NCBI RefSeq assembly: GCF_015278255.1
Contig: NZ_JADIJC010000006.1
Span: 62,001-126,000, forward strand
Direction: 5' to 3'
Source of the DNA: Microbacterium hibisci
GTDB lineage: Bacteria > Actinomycetota > Actinomycetes > Actinomycetales > Microbacteriaceae
Length of the DNA: 64,000 nucleotides
This document shows, one piece after another, positions 39,106-48,084 of the stretch. The position numbers and the translations under genes are program-made. The notes under the pieces were generated by a model. The model was not told the origin of the DNA and ran no database searches. It saw only the letters and a program-made list of their open reading frames with translations. Within the stretch, counting starts at the first letter, position 1, and each line of letters opens with the position of its first letter.

Positions 39106-40416
39106 ATGAAGAAGAGAATGGGTATTCGTGGTGCCATCGCGGCCGCAGCGGCGTTGCTGCTGCTGAGCGCCGGCACCGTCGCCCACGCGAGCGATGTCAC
39201 CGTTACGGCGGTGGTGGACGCCACAGCTCCGAACGGAGCTGTCATCCTCGAGCCTGGGGAGTCCACAGAAGTCACCGTCAACCTCGCCGTCACCGGCAAC
39301 CAAGTCGGAACAGCGACGTTCAAGGTGTACACGAAGTGGACGCTGACGGCTGGCGGATTCGTGGGATCGGAGCCGACGCAGCGCACCGTCAGCCCGCAGA
39401 GCGGTGGAACGACCAGTTCTTACACCGTTTCCGCAGTGGTTGAGGTCGCGGAGGGCGTGGCGCCCCAGGCGTACATCCTCACGGTGGGGGTGTTCGACAT
39501 CGTGAATTCCAATCAGACCGGCGCGAAGCTCGCCGCCGGTGACAAGGCGACGTACACGGTGACCGTGCCCGAGGTCGCGCCACCCACAGACAGCACGCCG
39601 CCGTCGATCGAGCCGGTGCTCGACCCGTCGGCTCCTGACGGATCGAACGACTGGTACAAGAGCGACGTCAGCCTGAGCTGGACGGTCAGCGATCCCGACA
39701 GCAGCGTCACCACCACCGGGTGCGAGCCCACCATCATCACGGTCGACCAGTTCGCCACCGACTACACCTGCACCGCCACCAGCGCAGGCGGCACCGCCTC
39801 GCAGACCGTCACGATCAAGCGCGATGGAACCGCGCCCCAGATCGAGTGGGTCGGCGGACCGAGCGAGGGCGCCGAGTACTACTTCGGCTCCGTGCCGGCT
39901 GAGCCGACGTGTGAGGCGACGGACGCCACCTCGGGCATCGACGGTGACGGCTGCGTCGTCTCGGGGTACAGCGCCGCGGTCGGACCCCATGAGCTCGCCG
40001 CGACTGCCACAGATCTCGCTGGGAACAAGGCCGGGCAGACCGTCGACTACGAGGTGCTGGCGTGGACGCTCAAGGGCTTCTACCAGCCGGTCGACCTGGG
40101 CACGCTCAATGTCGTGAAGAGCGGATCGACGGTTCCCCTCAAGTTCGAGGTCTTCGCCGGCGAGACCGAATTCACCGACGTCTCGGCGATCGACACCTTC
40201 AAGGTCGGCGTCATCGACTGCGGCAGCCTCACCGGGGTGCCCACCGACGACATCGAGCAGTACTCGACCGGTGCGACCGTCCTGCGGTACGACACCACCG
40301 GCGGACAGTTCATCCAGAACTGGCAGACGCCCAAGGGCAAGGCGGGCAGCTGCTACCAGGTGAAGCTCGTCACAGACGACGGCTCGGCGCTGACGGCCAA
40401 CTTCCGACTGAAGTAG
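39106..40416 (+). CDS. Secreted PxKF/Ig-like domain protein
   Basis: A 436-aa exported protein. The signal peptide covers about residues 1-28 (KKRMGIRGAIAAAAALLLLSAG, cleavage near AHA-SD). Ig-like domains follow (about 30-165 and 170-315, the second with ATDLAGNKAGQTVDYEV), and the end is a PxKF domain with LNVVKSGSTVPLKFEVF. No sortase motif or C-terminal membrane anchor is visible, so it is probably secreted or bound non-covalently. Five to six cysteines in the second half may form disulfides. ATG at 39106 with GGGGAG upstream. Confidence 0.85.
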   Translation: MKKRMGIRGAIAAAAALLLLSAGTVAHASDVTVTAVVDATAPNGAVILEPGESTEVTVNLAVTGNQVGTATFKVYTKWTLTAGGFVGSEPTQRTVSPQSGGTTSSYTVSAVVEVAEGVAPQAYILTVGVFDIVNSNQTGAKLAAGDKATYTVTVPEVAPPTDSTPPSIEPVLDPSAPDGSNDWYKSDVSLSWTVSDPDSSVTTTGCEPTIITVDQFATDYTCTATSAGGTASQTVTIKRDGTAPQIEWVGGPSEGAEYYFGSVPAEPTCEATDATSGIDGDGCVVSGYSAAVGPHELAATATDLAGNKAGQTVDYEVLAWTLKGFYQPVDLGTLNVVKSGSTVPLKFEVFAGETEFTDVSAIDTFKVGVIDCGSLTGVPTDDIEQYSTGATVLRYDTTGGQFIQNWQTPKGKAGSCYQVKLVTDDGSALTANFRLK

Positions 40417-40497
40417 CCGCCGGTCGCGCGCGCGGCGGGTCGGGGTGGTGCCCCGCTCACCGCGTGCGTTCGCCCCGAGTCACACACCACGCAGGAA

Positions 40498-40543
40498 GGC
40501 GGATGCCTCGACCCGGCGCAGCGCGCGGGTCGAGGCATCCGCC
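40498..40543. terminator. GGATGCC palindrome between convergent genes
   Basis: GGCGGATGCCTCGACCCG and its complement flank a short GC loop between the PxKF gene and the ABC permease gene. Confidence 0.7.
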
Positions 40544-40550
40544 ATCTGCG

Positions 40551-41660
40551 TCAGCCGGCGAGCGCCTCGGAGAGCTTCACGCGAGCGCCCATGCGCAGCA
40601 GCGAGTTCTCGTAGATGCGCGCGCCGATGAGGATGGCCGCGACGCACGTCGCCACCAGGATCGCGAGCGACACGAGCGGCTCCCACCACTGCGCCTCGCC
40701 GAGGAAGATGCGCATCGGCATGCCGACCGGGGCCGAGAACGGCACGTACGACATGATCCCGAGGACCAGCGGATTGTCGTTGAAGAAGATCACCAGGAAG
40801 TACGGCGCCATGATGAGCATCGTGAGCGGCGTCGTGGTGGATCCGACGTCCTCCATGCGCGAGACCATCGACGCGGCTGCCGCGAACAGCGCGGCCAGCA
40901 GGATGAACCCGAAGAGGAAGAACACCGCGAACCAGGCGATCGGGCCCCCGAGCCCCTTCAGCAGCTCCGTCTGATCGGTGACGGTCAGTCCGACGATCGC
41001 GACGGCGGCGAGGATCAGGATCTGACCCATCGCCAGGACCGTGTTGCCGATCACCTTGCCGGCCAGGAGCGACCGAACCGGGATCGCCGAGATCAGCAGC
41101 TCGACGACGCGCGTCTGCTTCTCTTCGACGACGCTCTGCGCGATCGTGCCGCCGAACATGGAGGCGGCGAACAGGAAGACGATGCCGAAGCCCAAGGCGG
41201 CGATGTAGCCGAGCGCCGCGTTGACGTCGTCGGGCTCGAGCAGTTCCACCGGGGGCAGCTGCGACAGCTGCAGCAGGAGCTGCGTGGGCGCGGAGGACTC
41301 CGCGACCACGGCGAAGCCGAGCGGCGAGGAGCTGTCGCCGACGATCGCGGCATCGACGTCGCCGCTGGTGACCAGGTCTTCGGCCGCGGCGCGGTCGGGC
41401 ACATCGGTGATCTCGAGACCCTCGACGCCCTCGACGTACTGCGAGGCGTCGGTCGTGACCGCGACCGGCGTGCCGCTCGTGCTGGACGCCTGGAAGCCGG
41501 CCCAGATCACCAGCGCGAGGGCGCCGAGGAAGAGGATGGCGGTCGAGATGACGAAGGCCTTGCTTCGCAGCTTCGAGCCGATCTCGCGCTCGGCGACGAG
41601 CCAGATCGCCTGCCCGCCGCTGAGGGCGGAGCCGCCCCGGCGGTTGTCGACGGTGCTCAC
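40551..41660 (-). CDS. ABC-2 type transporter permease (NatB-like)
   Basis: A 369-aa permease. One N-terminal membrane segment (about 38-58), a large external domain (about 60-165) and five or six membrane segments in the C-terminal half form the NatB/YhaP layout; SVVEEKQTRVVELLIS and SRMEDVGSTTTPLTML are typical of the family. GTG at 41660 overlaps the ATPase stop by four bases. It works with the preceding ATPase as an exporter; Na+ efflux is the best-known role, but drug or peptide export is possible. Confidence 0.85.
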   Translation of the reverse strand: MSTVDNRRGGSALSGGQAIWLVAEREIGSKLRSKAFVISTAILFLGALALVIWAGFQASSTSGTPVAVTTDASQYVEGVEGLEITDVPDRAAAEDLVTSGDVDAAIVGDSSSPLGFAVVAESSAPTQLLLQLSQLPPVELLEPDDVNAALGYIAALGFGIVFLFAASMFGGTIAQSVVEEKQTRVVELLISAIPVRSLLAGKVIGNTVLAMGQILILAAVAIVGLTVTDQTELLKGLGGPIAWFAVFFLFGFILLAALFAAAASMVSRMEDVGSTTTPLTMLIMAPYFLVIFFNDNPLVLGIMSYVPFSAPVGMPMRIFLGEAQWWEPLVSLAILVATCVAAILIGARIYENSLLRMGARVKLSEALAG

Positions 41661-42541
41661 TGGATGACCTCCTTGAAGATCTGGGCGAGGGACGGATGCT
41701 GCGGCGCGAAGCTCGCGACATCCCCTTGTGCGACGGCCCGGCGCAGCACGCGCTGGGCCGTCTCGTCGCTGTCGGCGTCGAAGACGGCGTAGCCGCCGTC
41801 GAAGTCGAGCACCTCGACGCCCTCCTCGGAGCGGAGCCATCCGGCGTCACCCGCCGACACGAGCTCGAAGCGACGTGACGAATGCTGCGCGCGCAGCGCC
41901 TCGCGGGCGCCGGCGGCGCGGATCGTGCCGCCCGCGATGATCACGAGGTCGTCGCAGAGGCGCTCGACCACGTCGAGCTGGTGCGACGAGAACAGCACGG
42001 CGGTGCCGTCGGCGGCGCGCTGCTGCAGCACGCCCGCCACGACGTCGACCGCGAGCGGGTCGAGGCCCGAGAACGGCTCGTCGAGGATGAGCACCTGCGG
42101 GTCGTGCACGAGCGCGGCGGCGATCTGGGCGCGCTGCTGGTTGCCGAGTGAGAGCGTCTCGACGTTGTCGTTCAGGCGCTCCCCGAGTCCGAGCTGCTCG
42201 AGGAGCGCGCGGGCGCGGGTCGCGGCATCCGTCTTCGAGAACCCATGCAGGCGCGCGAGGTACACGATGTGCTCGAGCACCTTCATCTTCGGGTACAGGC
42301 CGCGCTCCTCGGGCATGTAGCCGAAGCGGCGGCGATCGGCTGCCGTCACCTCGGCGCCGTCGAGCGACACCGTGCCGCCGTCCGCGGCGAGCACGCCGAG
42401 CACGATCCGCATCGTGGTGGTCTTGCCCGCGCCGTTGCCGCCCACGAACCCGGTGAGCCGGCCGGGCCGCACGTCGAACGACACGTCGTCGAGCACACGG
42501 CGCCCCCCGTAGCTCGTCTCGATACCGCGAAGCTGCAGCAT
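41657..42541 (-). CDS. ABC transporter ATP-binding protein (NatA-like)
   Basis: A 294-aa ATPase with Walker A GGNGAGKTTT, signature LSLGNQQRAQIA (LSGGQ variant with N for the second G), Walker B VLILDEP and the H-loop SSHQLD. The C-terminal roughly 80 residues are the extension seen in NatA/YhaQ-type subunits. ATG at 42541 with GGAGACAGGG upstream; the stop overlaps the permease GTG. Confidence 0.9.
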   Translation of the reverse strand: MLQLRGIETSYGGRRVLDDVSFDVRPGRLTGFVGGNGAGKTTTMRIVLGVLAADGGTVSLDGAEVTAADRRRFGYMPEERGLYPKMKVLEHIVYLARLHGFSKTDAATRARALLEQLGLGERLNDNVETLSLGNQQRAQIAAALVHDPQVLILDEPFSGLDPLAVDVVAGVLQQRAADGTAVLFSSHQLDVVERLCDDLVIIAGGTIRAAGAREALRAQHSSRRFELVSAGDAGWLRSEEGVEVLDFDGGYAVFDADSDETAQRVLRRAVAQGDVASFAPQHPSLAQIFKEVIQ

Positions 42542-42772
42542 CCCTGTCTCCTCTCGGCCCGGTGATCGAGCCCGTCCCCTTCGACGGTACGGACGCGGGG
42601 GCCGTGTGTCCTCCCCCTCGAGACGGACCGCGAGCGCTCCGTCGCGGAGGGGATCGCAGATGAGAGATTTTTCATGCGCCGGAATAGATCTCGGCTCGCT
42701 GTGCTTGCATGGGGTGGAACGTCCACGGTGGTCCCCACCGGGGACGCCTTTGTGTGTAGAAGGAGAATCTCA

Positions 42773-43342
42773 ATGTCCGATCGGACCATCGGCTACATCG
42801 TCGGCAGCATCTCGTCGACCTCGATCAACCGCAAGCTCGCGAAGGCGCTCGAGCGCCTCGCGCCCGAGGGCACCACGCTCGTCGAGATCCCGATCGCCGA
42901 CCTCCCCTTCTACTCGCCCGACCACGACGCCGACTTCCCGCAGGTCGCGCGTGACTTCAAGCAGGCCATCGACGACGTCGACGGCGTGATCATCGTGACG
43001 CCCGAGTACAGCCGCTCGATCCCGGGCGTGCTCAAGAACGCCCTCGACTGGTCGGCCCGCCCGTGGGGTCAGGGCTCGTTCAACGGCAAGCCGACGGCCG
43101 TCATCGGCACGTCGCAGGGCGGCATCGCCACCGCCGCCGCTCAGCAGCACCTCAAGGCGATCCTCAGCCACTACAACGCCCCGACCCTCGGCCAGCCCGA
43201 GGGCTACGTGCAGACGACCCCCGGCCTCTTCTCCGACTCGGGCGAGGTCACCAACGACCAGACCGCCGAGTTCCTCATCGGCTACCTCGAGGCGTTCGGC
43301 GCCCTGGTAGACCGCTACGCCGCCGTTCCCGTCGCGGCGTAA
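42773..43342 (+). CDS. NADPH-dependent FMN reductase family protein
   Basis: A 189-aa flavodoxin-fold reductase. IGYIVGSISSTSINRKLAKALERLAP carries the FMN phosphate loop and TPEYSRSIPGVLKNALDWSARP the second flavin contact region; both are typical of the chromate/azo-reductase (ChrR/YieF) group. Possible roles are quinone reduction or FMN supply. ATG at 42773 with AAGGAG upstream. Confidence 0.88.
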   Translation: MSDRTIGYIVGSISSTSINRKLAKALERLAPEGTTLVEIPIADLPFYSPDHDADFPQVARDFKQAIDDVDGVIIVTPEYSRSIPGVLKNALDWSARPWGQGSFNGKPTAVIGTSQGGIATAAAQQHLKAILSHYNAPTLGQPEGYVQTTPGLFSDSGEVTNDQTAEFLIGYLEAFGALVDRYAAVPVAA

Positions 43343-43655
43343 TCCCCCCGGCCCGCCCCTCCCCGGGCGGCCCCTCGTCCGGCCCGTCGCGGGCCGGTCT
43401 GTTCCAGCCGATCGGATGCCTCGGCCCGGCGCCCCTCGCGGGCGCGGGGCCGAGGCATCCGTGGTTCTCCCCGCCCCTTCCGCAGTCGCATTCGGCGCGG
43501 GATCCCGGGTGGCAGCCGCGACGTGCGACTGCGGAGGCCAGGCACTTCGACGGCGGAGGGCCTCCGCCTTGAGGCGGAGGCGTGGGCCGGGGAGGTGCGG
43601 GAGAGTGGGCGCACGGACGTGGGAGCCGGCGACGGCCGGCGGAAGGAGCATGGTG
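43343..43655. terminator. Non-coding stretch with two hairpins
   Basis: CCGGCCCG-TCG-CGGGCCGG (43379-43397) is a perfect short hairpin, followed by a GGATGCC palindrome spanning 43413-43461 with arms of at least 14 bp. Beyond these (43462-43655) I see only the ribosome-binding site of the next small gene and an A/T-poor leader. Confidence 0.6.
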
Positions 43656-43898
43656 ATGGCAGACCTCGACAAGCTGCTGTGGGGAGACCGCAGCGATCCC
43701 CGGATCGAGCTGGAGAAGCTGTTCCCGTCCGGCGCCGACGGACGTCTCGCAGGCGCCCGCAGCTGGGCCGCCGGCGTGCTCGCGGCTGCGGATGTGCCGG
43801 CCGACGATGAGCTGCGGGTGATCAAGACGCTGCGCGACGCCGAGCCCCGGCTGTCGCTCAAGCCGGCGAGGTACCTCGCCGCACAGCTCGCGCGCTGA
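43656..43898 (+). CDS. Small conserved-type hypothetical protein, 80 aa
   Basis: An acidic-to-neutral helical protein starting ADLDKLLWGDRSDPRIELEKLF and ending LSLKPARYLAAQLAR. GGAAGGAG at 43641-43648 is correctly spaced for the ATG at 43656 rather than the one at 43650. No family recognised; function unknown. Confidence 0.65.
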   Translation: MADLDKLLWGDRSDPRIELEKLFPSGADGRLAGARSWAAGVLAAADVPADDELRVIKTLRDAEPRLSLKPARYLAAQLAR

Positions 43899-43930
43899 GG
43901 TGTCGCGACCAGGGTTGCTCGGATCGCGAC

Positions 43931-44340
43931 GCGTTTCGTCTCGCTCGTTCCTCGCTCGCTCAACGGCCGGGTCCCTCGGCTCCCGGCCGTTGAGCGGAGG
44001 GCGCTCTGGCGCCCGTAGACGAAACGCCTCGGGTTTCCGGGAACGCCGGGGCGTTTCGTCTCGCTCGTTCCTCGCTCGCTCAACGGCCGGGTACCTCGGC
44101 TCCCGGCCGTTGAGCGGAGGGCGCTCTGGCGCCCGTAGACGAAACGCCTCGGGTTTCCGGGAACGCCGGGGCGTTTCGTCTCGCTCGTTCCTCGCTCGCT
44201 CAACGGCCGGGAGCCGGGAGTCGGTGGACGCGCGGGATGCGACGCGTTTCGTCTCGCTCGTTCCTCGCTCGCTCAACGGCCGGGTACCTCGGCTCCCGGC
44301 CGTTGAGCGGAGGGCGCTCTGGCGCCCGTAGACGAAACGC
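43931..44340. repeat. Four tandem copies of a palindromic (REP-like) element
   Basis: Each full unit of about 87-97 bp begins GCGTTTCGTCTCGCTCG and ends GTAGACGAAACGC, with an inner pair CTCAACGGCCGGG / CCCGGCCGTTGAG, so it folds on itself. Full copies at 43931-44017 and 44051-44137 are 120 bp apart and nearly identical; a third copy at 44171 is truncated after about 43 bp; a full fourth starts at 44244. No transposase is nearby. The block separates the convergent 80-aa gene and the response regulator gene. Confidence 0.92.
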
Positions 44341-44363
44341 CTCGGGGCTCCGTGATCGCCGGG

Positions 44364-45119
44364 TCAGACCAGACCGTGGCGGTGGGCGTAGACCACGGCG
44401 GCGACGCGGTCGCGGGCGCCGAGCTTCTGCAGCACGTTCGACACGTGCGTCTTGACGGTCGCCTCGCCGATGTACAGGCGCTGCGCGATCTCGGCGTTGC
44501 TCATCGCCTGCGCCACGAGCTGCAGCACCTCGGCCTCGCGCTCGGTGAGGTCCACCACCGGCGCCGTCGCGAGCTCGCCATTCGTCGAGAATCCATCTGC
44601 ACGACGAGACCCTGGGTGAGCCCCGAGGTCTCGTCCCGCAGATGGATTCTCGGGGGCGGCGGGGGCGGCGGACGGGGCGGGGGCGGGGGAGGCGGCGAAG
44701 CGGGCGATGACGCGGCGCGTCACCTCGGGGGCGAGCAGGGCGTCGCCGGCCGCAGCGACGCGCACGGCCGAGATGAGCTCCTCGGGGCCGGCGTTCTTGA
44801 GCAGGAAGCCGCTCGCTCCGGCGGCCAGGGCGTCGAAGAGGTAGTCATCGCGATCGAACGTCGTCACAACCACGACCGCCGCATCGATCGACGGGTCGGC
44901 GGCGATGCGCCGGGTGGCCTCGACCCCGTCCATGTCGGGCATCTGCACGTCCATGCAGATCACGTCGGGACGGAGAACGGATGCCGCGGCCACCGCCTCG
45001 ACGCCGGTCGAGGCCTCGCCGACCACGGTGATGTCGCCGGCCGACTCGAGGATCATGCGGAAGCCCGCCCGCATCACGGCGTGGTCGTCGACGAGCATCA
45101 CCCGGACGGAGCCGCTCAT
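44364..45119 (-). CDS. NarL/LuxR-family response regulator
   Basis: A 251-aa regulator. The receiver domain (about 5-120) has VDDHAV, the phosphoacceptor Asp in VICMDVQMPDMDG, Thr in VVTTFD and Lys in FLLKNAG. The C-terminal LuxR helix-turn-helix (about 190-250) reads LTEREAEVLQLVAQAMSNAEIAQRL. The linker (about 140-185) is unusually long, and some 22 residues of it are encoded by a 67-bp palindrome at 44586-44652, kept in frame. ATG overlaps the kinase stop by four bases. Confidence 0.92.
   Translation of the reverse strand: MSGSVRVMLVDDHAVMRAGFRMILESAGDITVVGEASTGVEAVAAASVLRPDVICMDVQMPDMDGVEATRRIAADPSIDAAVVVVTTFDRDDYLFDALAAGASGFLLKNAGPEELISAVRVAAAGDALLAPEVTRRVIARFAASPAPAPSAAPAAPENPSAGRDLGAHPGSRRADGFSTNGELATAPVVDLTEREAEVLQLVAQAMSNAEIAQRLYIGEATVKTHVSNVLQKLGARDRVAAVVYAHRHGLV
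44586..44652. repeat. 67-bp inverted repeat inside the response regulator gene
   Basis: Arms 44586-44611 and 44627-44652 are 26 bp each with two mismatches, starting CGAGAATCCATCTGC, around a 15-bp loop. It looks like the terminator-type palindromes found between genes here, but it lies inside coding sequence and encodes part of the interdomain linker. Confidence 0.85.
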
Positions 45120-46408
45120 GCGCCGACCTCGGCGGCGACCGGCGAGCCGACGGCGGCGGGCAGCGGCACCCGCAGGCGCACGAGGAATCCGCCCCGGCCC
45201 CGCGGCCCGGCCTCGAGCGTTCCGCCCGAGGCTCCGGCGCGTTCGCGCATGCCGACGATGCCGAGCCCCGGTCGCATCGGAGCGGCGACCGCCCGCCCGG
45301 TGTTCGCGACCTCCAGTTCGATCGCGTCCGCGGCGTACCGCAGGCGCACGTCGGCTGCGGCATCCGCTCCGCCATGGCGGCGCGCGTTCGTGAGCGCCTC
45401 CTGAGCCACGCGGTAGACGTTCACCTGCACGAGCTCGGGGAGGTCCACCGGGTCGCCGACGATCGTCAGCGTCGTCGGCAGGCCGTTCTCGTTCGCGTGG
45501 GCGACGAGGTCGGCGAGCCCCGAGAGGTGCACGGTCGAGCCGCCGTCGCTGTCGCCCGAGGTGCGCAGCGTCTCGAGCAGCTGGCGCAGTTCGACCAGCG
45601 CCGAGCGGGCGGACGCCTCGACTCCGAGAAGAGCCGTGCGCGCGGCATCCGGATCTCGCTCCAGCACCGCTCGCGCAGCGCCCGCTTGCACGCCCATCGC
45701 CGACACGTGGTGCGCGACGACGTCGTGCAGCTCGCGCGCGATGCGCACCCGGTCCAGTGCGACCGCCTGAGCGGCGGTGACCTCGCGCTCGCGCTCGAGC
45801 TCGTGCGTGCGCTCCTCGAGCACAGCCCGCGACATCGCGGCGGCGTAGGCGCGGTCTCCCATGTAGTAGGCGCCGCCGAAGAACGCGGCGTTCACCAGGA
45901 ACTGGATGAGCATGAACGCGGCGAACGGCGAGAACAGCCCGGCGCGCGAGAGCGCCTCGTCGCTCGGGTCGATCGCCGCCTGGAACGTCGTGATGATCAG
46001 CCACACGAACATCGCGACGATGACTCCGATGCGCACCCACGTGGCCCGGCGGCGGTCGTCGACCCACGCGCCGACGGTGTACATCGCGATGAAGAGGGCG
46101 ATGTTCGCCACGTAGAGCTCGGGGATCCGGGCCGACACGCCGACGAAGAACACCAGCGCGATGACCACGACCACGGCCTCGGGAAAGCGGCGGCGCACGG
46201 CGAGCGGCGCGGTGAGGCCGAAGCTGTACAGCAGCGCCCACTGCAGGCCGGTCGCGCTGTCGGTGCCGTAGACGCCGGCGACGGATCCGAGCGCGGCGCT
46301 CAGCACGGCGGCGAGGAACAGGGCGCCGGCGAGCCACACGTCGGTGCGCAGTTCGCCCGGCGTCGGCCGCGGACGCCGAGGCGGGGTCGCGGCAGGCAGG
46401 TCGGACAT
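45116..46408 (-). CDS. Two-component sensor histidine kinase (NarL-partner type)
   Basis: A 430-aa membrane kinase. About six hydrophobic segments fill residues 25-190, followed by a HisKA_3 domain with the phosphoacceptor His in RIARELHDVVAHHVSAMG (near residue 225) and a HATPase_c domain ending GLGIVGMRERAGASGGTLEAG. No periplasmic sensor domain is visible, so the signal is probably sensed in the membrane. TAGCGT (minus strand, 46415-46420) lies six bases before the ATG (leaderless). Overlaps the regulator gene by four bases. Confidence 0.92.
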   Translation of the reverse strand: MSDLPAATPPRRPRPTPGELRTDVWLAGALFLAAVLSAALGSVAGVYGTDSATGLQWALLYSFGLTAPLAVRRRFPEAVVVVIALVFFVGVSARIPELYVANIALFIAMYTVGAWVDDRRRATWVRIGVIVAMFVWLIITTFQAAIDPSDEALSRAGLFSPFAAFMLIQFLVNAAFFGGAYYMGDRAYAAAMSRAVLEERTHELEREREVTAAQAVALDRVRIARELHDVVAHHVSAMGVQAGAARAVLERDPDAARTALLGVEASARSALVELRQLLETLRTSGDSDGGSTVHLSGLADLVAHANENGLPTTLTIVGDPVDLPELVQVNVYRVAQEALTNARRHGGADAAADVRLRYAADAIELEVANTGRAVAAPMRPGLGIVGMRERAGASGGTLEAGPRGRGGFLVRLRVPLPAAVGSPVAAEVGA

Positions 46409-46657
46409 CCCTCCACGCTACGGGGGAGGGGTGGCGGCCGGCATCCCCCGCGGGGCGGATAACGGATGCCGCATCCCTCGGCGCGTCGGCGCGCCCGCGC
46501 GCGTCCGGTGAGCGCCTGCTGGAGTCCGGCGCCCAGCCCCGGCGTCCGGCGACGCTACCGTGCGCGTGCGCGCCGCGCCCGGTGGCTCTCACCCGTGCGC
46601 ATCCGCCTCTCGCCGGGTAAGTTAGCCAGCATTCACCCGGCGTCGACAGGGGTTGCC

Positions 46658-47536
46658 GTGACCGACCGAAATGCAGGGCTCGACCCCGAATCGGACTTCG
46701 TCGAGATCTACCGCAACCTCGGCACCTACGACTTTCCGTGGGATCTGAACCAGTCGCTGAGCTTCGCGCTGTTCCGCACCTACGCGGTGCCGTCGATCGG
46801 GCGGCTGCTCGACGCGACGGGCGAGTTCGCCCGGGCGACGCAGAAGCGCTATGACGACACCTCGCTGCTGCTGGAGGTGCCGCTGCTCGACGGGTTCGAC
46901 AGTCCGCGCGGCCGTGCCGCCATCCGCCGGATCAACCAGATGCACCGCATGTACGACATCTCGAACGACGACATGCGGTACGTGCTCTCGACGTTCGTGG
47001 TGGTGCCGGCGCGGTGGGTGCACGCGTTCGGCTGGCGGCCGCTGACGCCGGACGAGCTGCTCGCGTCGGTGCGGTACTACCAGGCGCTGGGCCGCCGCAT
47101 GGGCGTCACCGGCATCCCCGAGACGTATGCCGGGTTCGCCGCGCTCATGGACGACTACGAGCGCGCGCACTTCGCCTACGACCCGGCCTCGGCCCGCGTC
47201 GCCGACCAGACGCTCGCGCTGCTGGTGTCGTTCTACCCGCGGTTCCTGGCGCCGCTCATCGAGGTGTTCAGCCGCTCGCTCATGGATCCGCCGCTGCTCC
47301 GCGCGTTCGGCTTCCGCGACCCGGGCCGCGCGGCACGGCGCCTCTCGGCCGGCGCGCTCCGGCTGCGCGCCCGCGCGGTCGCGGTGCTGCCGAAGCGCCG
47401 GACGCCGCTTCACGTCTCCGACCTGCCGCGCATCCGGAGCTACCCGAACGGCTTCGAGATCGAGCGGATGGGAACCTTCGCTCCGGGATGTCCGGTGCCG
47501 CACGGCGTATCCCACGATGCGGCATCCGTCGACTGA
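46658..47536 (+). CDS. Oxygenase MpaB family protein (DUF2236)
   Basis: A 292-aa protein resembling ER-bound oxygenase mpaB/latex-clearing-type haem proteins: opening FVEIYRNLGTYDFPWDLNQSLSFALFRTYAVPSIGRLL, then RINQMHRMYDISNDDMRYVLSTFVVVPARW. Family members bind haem b; the substrate is unknown. GTG at 46658 with ACAGGGG upstream is preferred; the frame extends upstream through low-complexity sequence. Confidence 0.78.
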   Translation: MTDRNAGLDPESDFVEIYRNLGTYDFPWDLNQSLSFALFRTYAVPSIGRLLDATGEFARATQKRYDDTSLLLEVPLLDGFDSPRGRAAIRRINQMHRMYDISNDDMRYVLSTFVVVPARWVHAFGWRPLTPDELLASVRYYQALGRRMGVTGIPETYAGFAALMDDYERAHFAYDPASARVADQTLALLVSFYPRFLAPLIEVFSRSLMDPPLLRAFGFRDPGRAARRLSAGALRLRARAVAVLPKRRTPLHVSDLPRIRSYPNGFEIERMGTFAPGCPVPHGVSHDAASVD

Positions 47537-47539
47537 ATC

Positions 47540-47576
47540 ACTTGCTATTGACAAGTTCGCTTGCTTTTTGCAACCA
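47540..47576 (+). promoter_or_regulatory. CTTG/CAAG inverted repeats upstream of the VOC-HxlR operon
   Basis: ACTTG (47540-47544), CAAGT (47552-47556) and CTTG (47560-47563) form overlapping inverted repeats, with TTGACA (47548-47553) as a possible -35 between them. This A/T-rich island is unusual for the window. It is a likely operator for the HxlR regulator encoded in the same operon. Confidence 0.5.
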
Positions 47577-47646
47577 TGGTGCCACGCACCCGTGGACGTG
47601 GTGCTCGGCGGCAGACCGGCCGCCCCGATCGACCAGGAGCAGAGCA

Positions 47647-48084
47647 ATGACGCACATCTTCATCAACATCCCGGTGAGCGACCTCGAGCGCGCGAAGGCC
47701 TTCTACACCGGACTCGGCGCCGGCCTCAACCCGCAGTTCACCGATGAGAACGCCGCCTGCATCGTGTGGGACGACAACGTCTACTTCATGGTGCTGACCA
47801 AGGAGTACTACTCGACGTTCACCGACAAGGAGATCACCGACCCCCGCACCCAGTCGCAGGTGCTGATCGCCCTCAGCCGCGAGTCGCGCGAACAGGTCGA
47901 CGAGATCATCGCGGCCGGCATCGCCGGCGGCGGGAGCGAGCCGACCGAGGCCAAGGACTACGGCTTCATGTACAGCCGCGACCTCGAAGACCCGGACGGC
48001 AACGGCGTGGAGTTCTTCTTCATGGAGCCGCGCGCTGCCGAGCAGGGCACCGACGCCTACGTGGCGGAGCAGGCGCAGGCGTAA
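47647..48084 (+). CDS. VOC family protein
   Basis: A 145-aa glyoxalase-fold protein (IFINIPVSDLERAKAFYTGLGAGLNPQF; KDYGFMYSRDLEDPDGNGVEFFFMEP). It resembles the group annotated as lactoylglutathione lyase-like proteins or PhnB-type proteins in actinobacteria. Its stop codon is directly followed by the GTG of the HxlR regulator (TAAGTG), so the genes are co-transcribed. Confidence 0.85.
   Translation: MTHIFINIPVSDLERAKAFYTGLGAGLNPQFTDENAACIVWDDNVYFMVLTKEYYSTFTDKEITDPRTQSQVLIALSRESREQVDEIIAAGIAGGGSEPTEAKDYGFMYSRDLEDPDGNGVEFFFMEPRAAEQGTDAYVAEQAQA

Noticed and set aside
43899-44331. Open frames encoding repeated SRSFLARSTAG peptides
   Set aside because: They are translations of the palindromic repeat block and have no start signal or family resemblance.
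43931-44340. Insertion sequence
   Set aside because: No transposase frame and no target duplication can be seen; the units are self-complementary repeats only.
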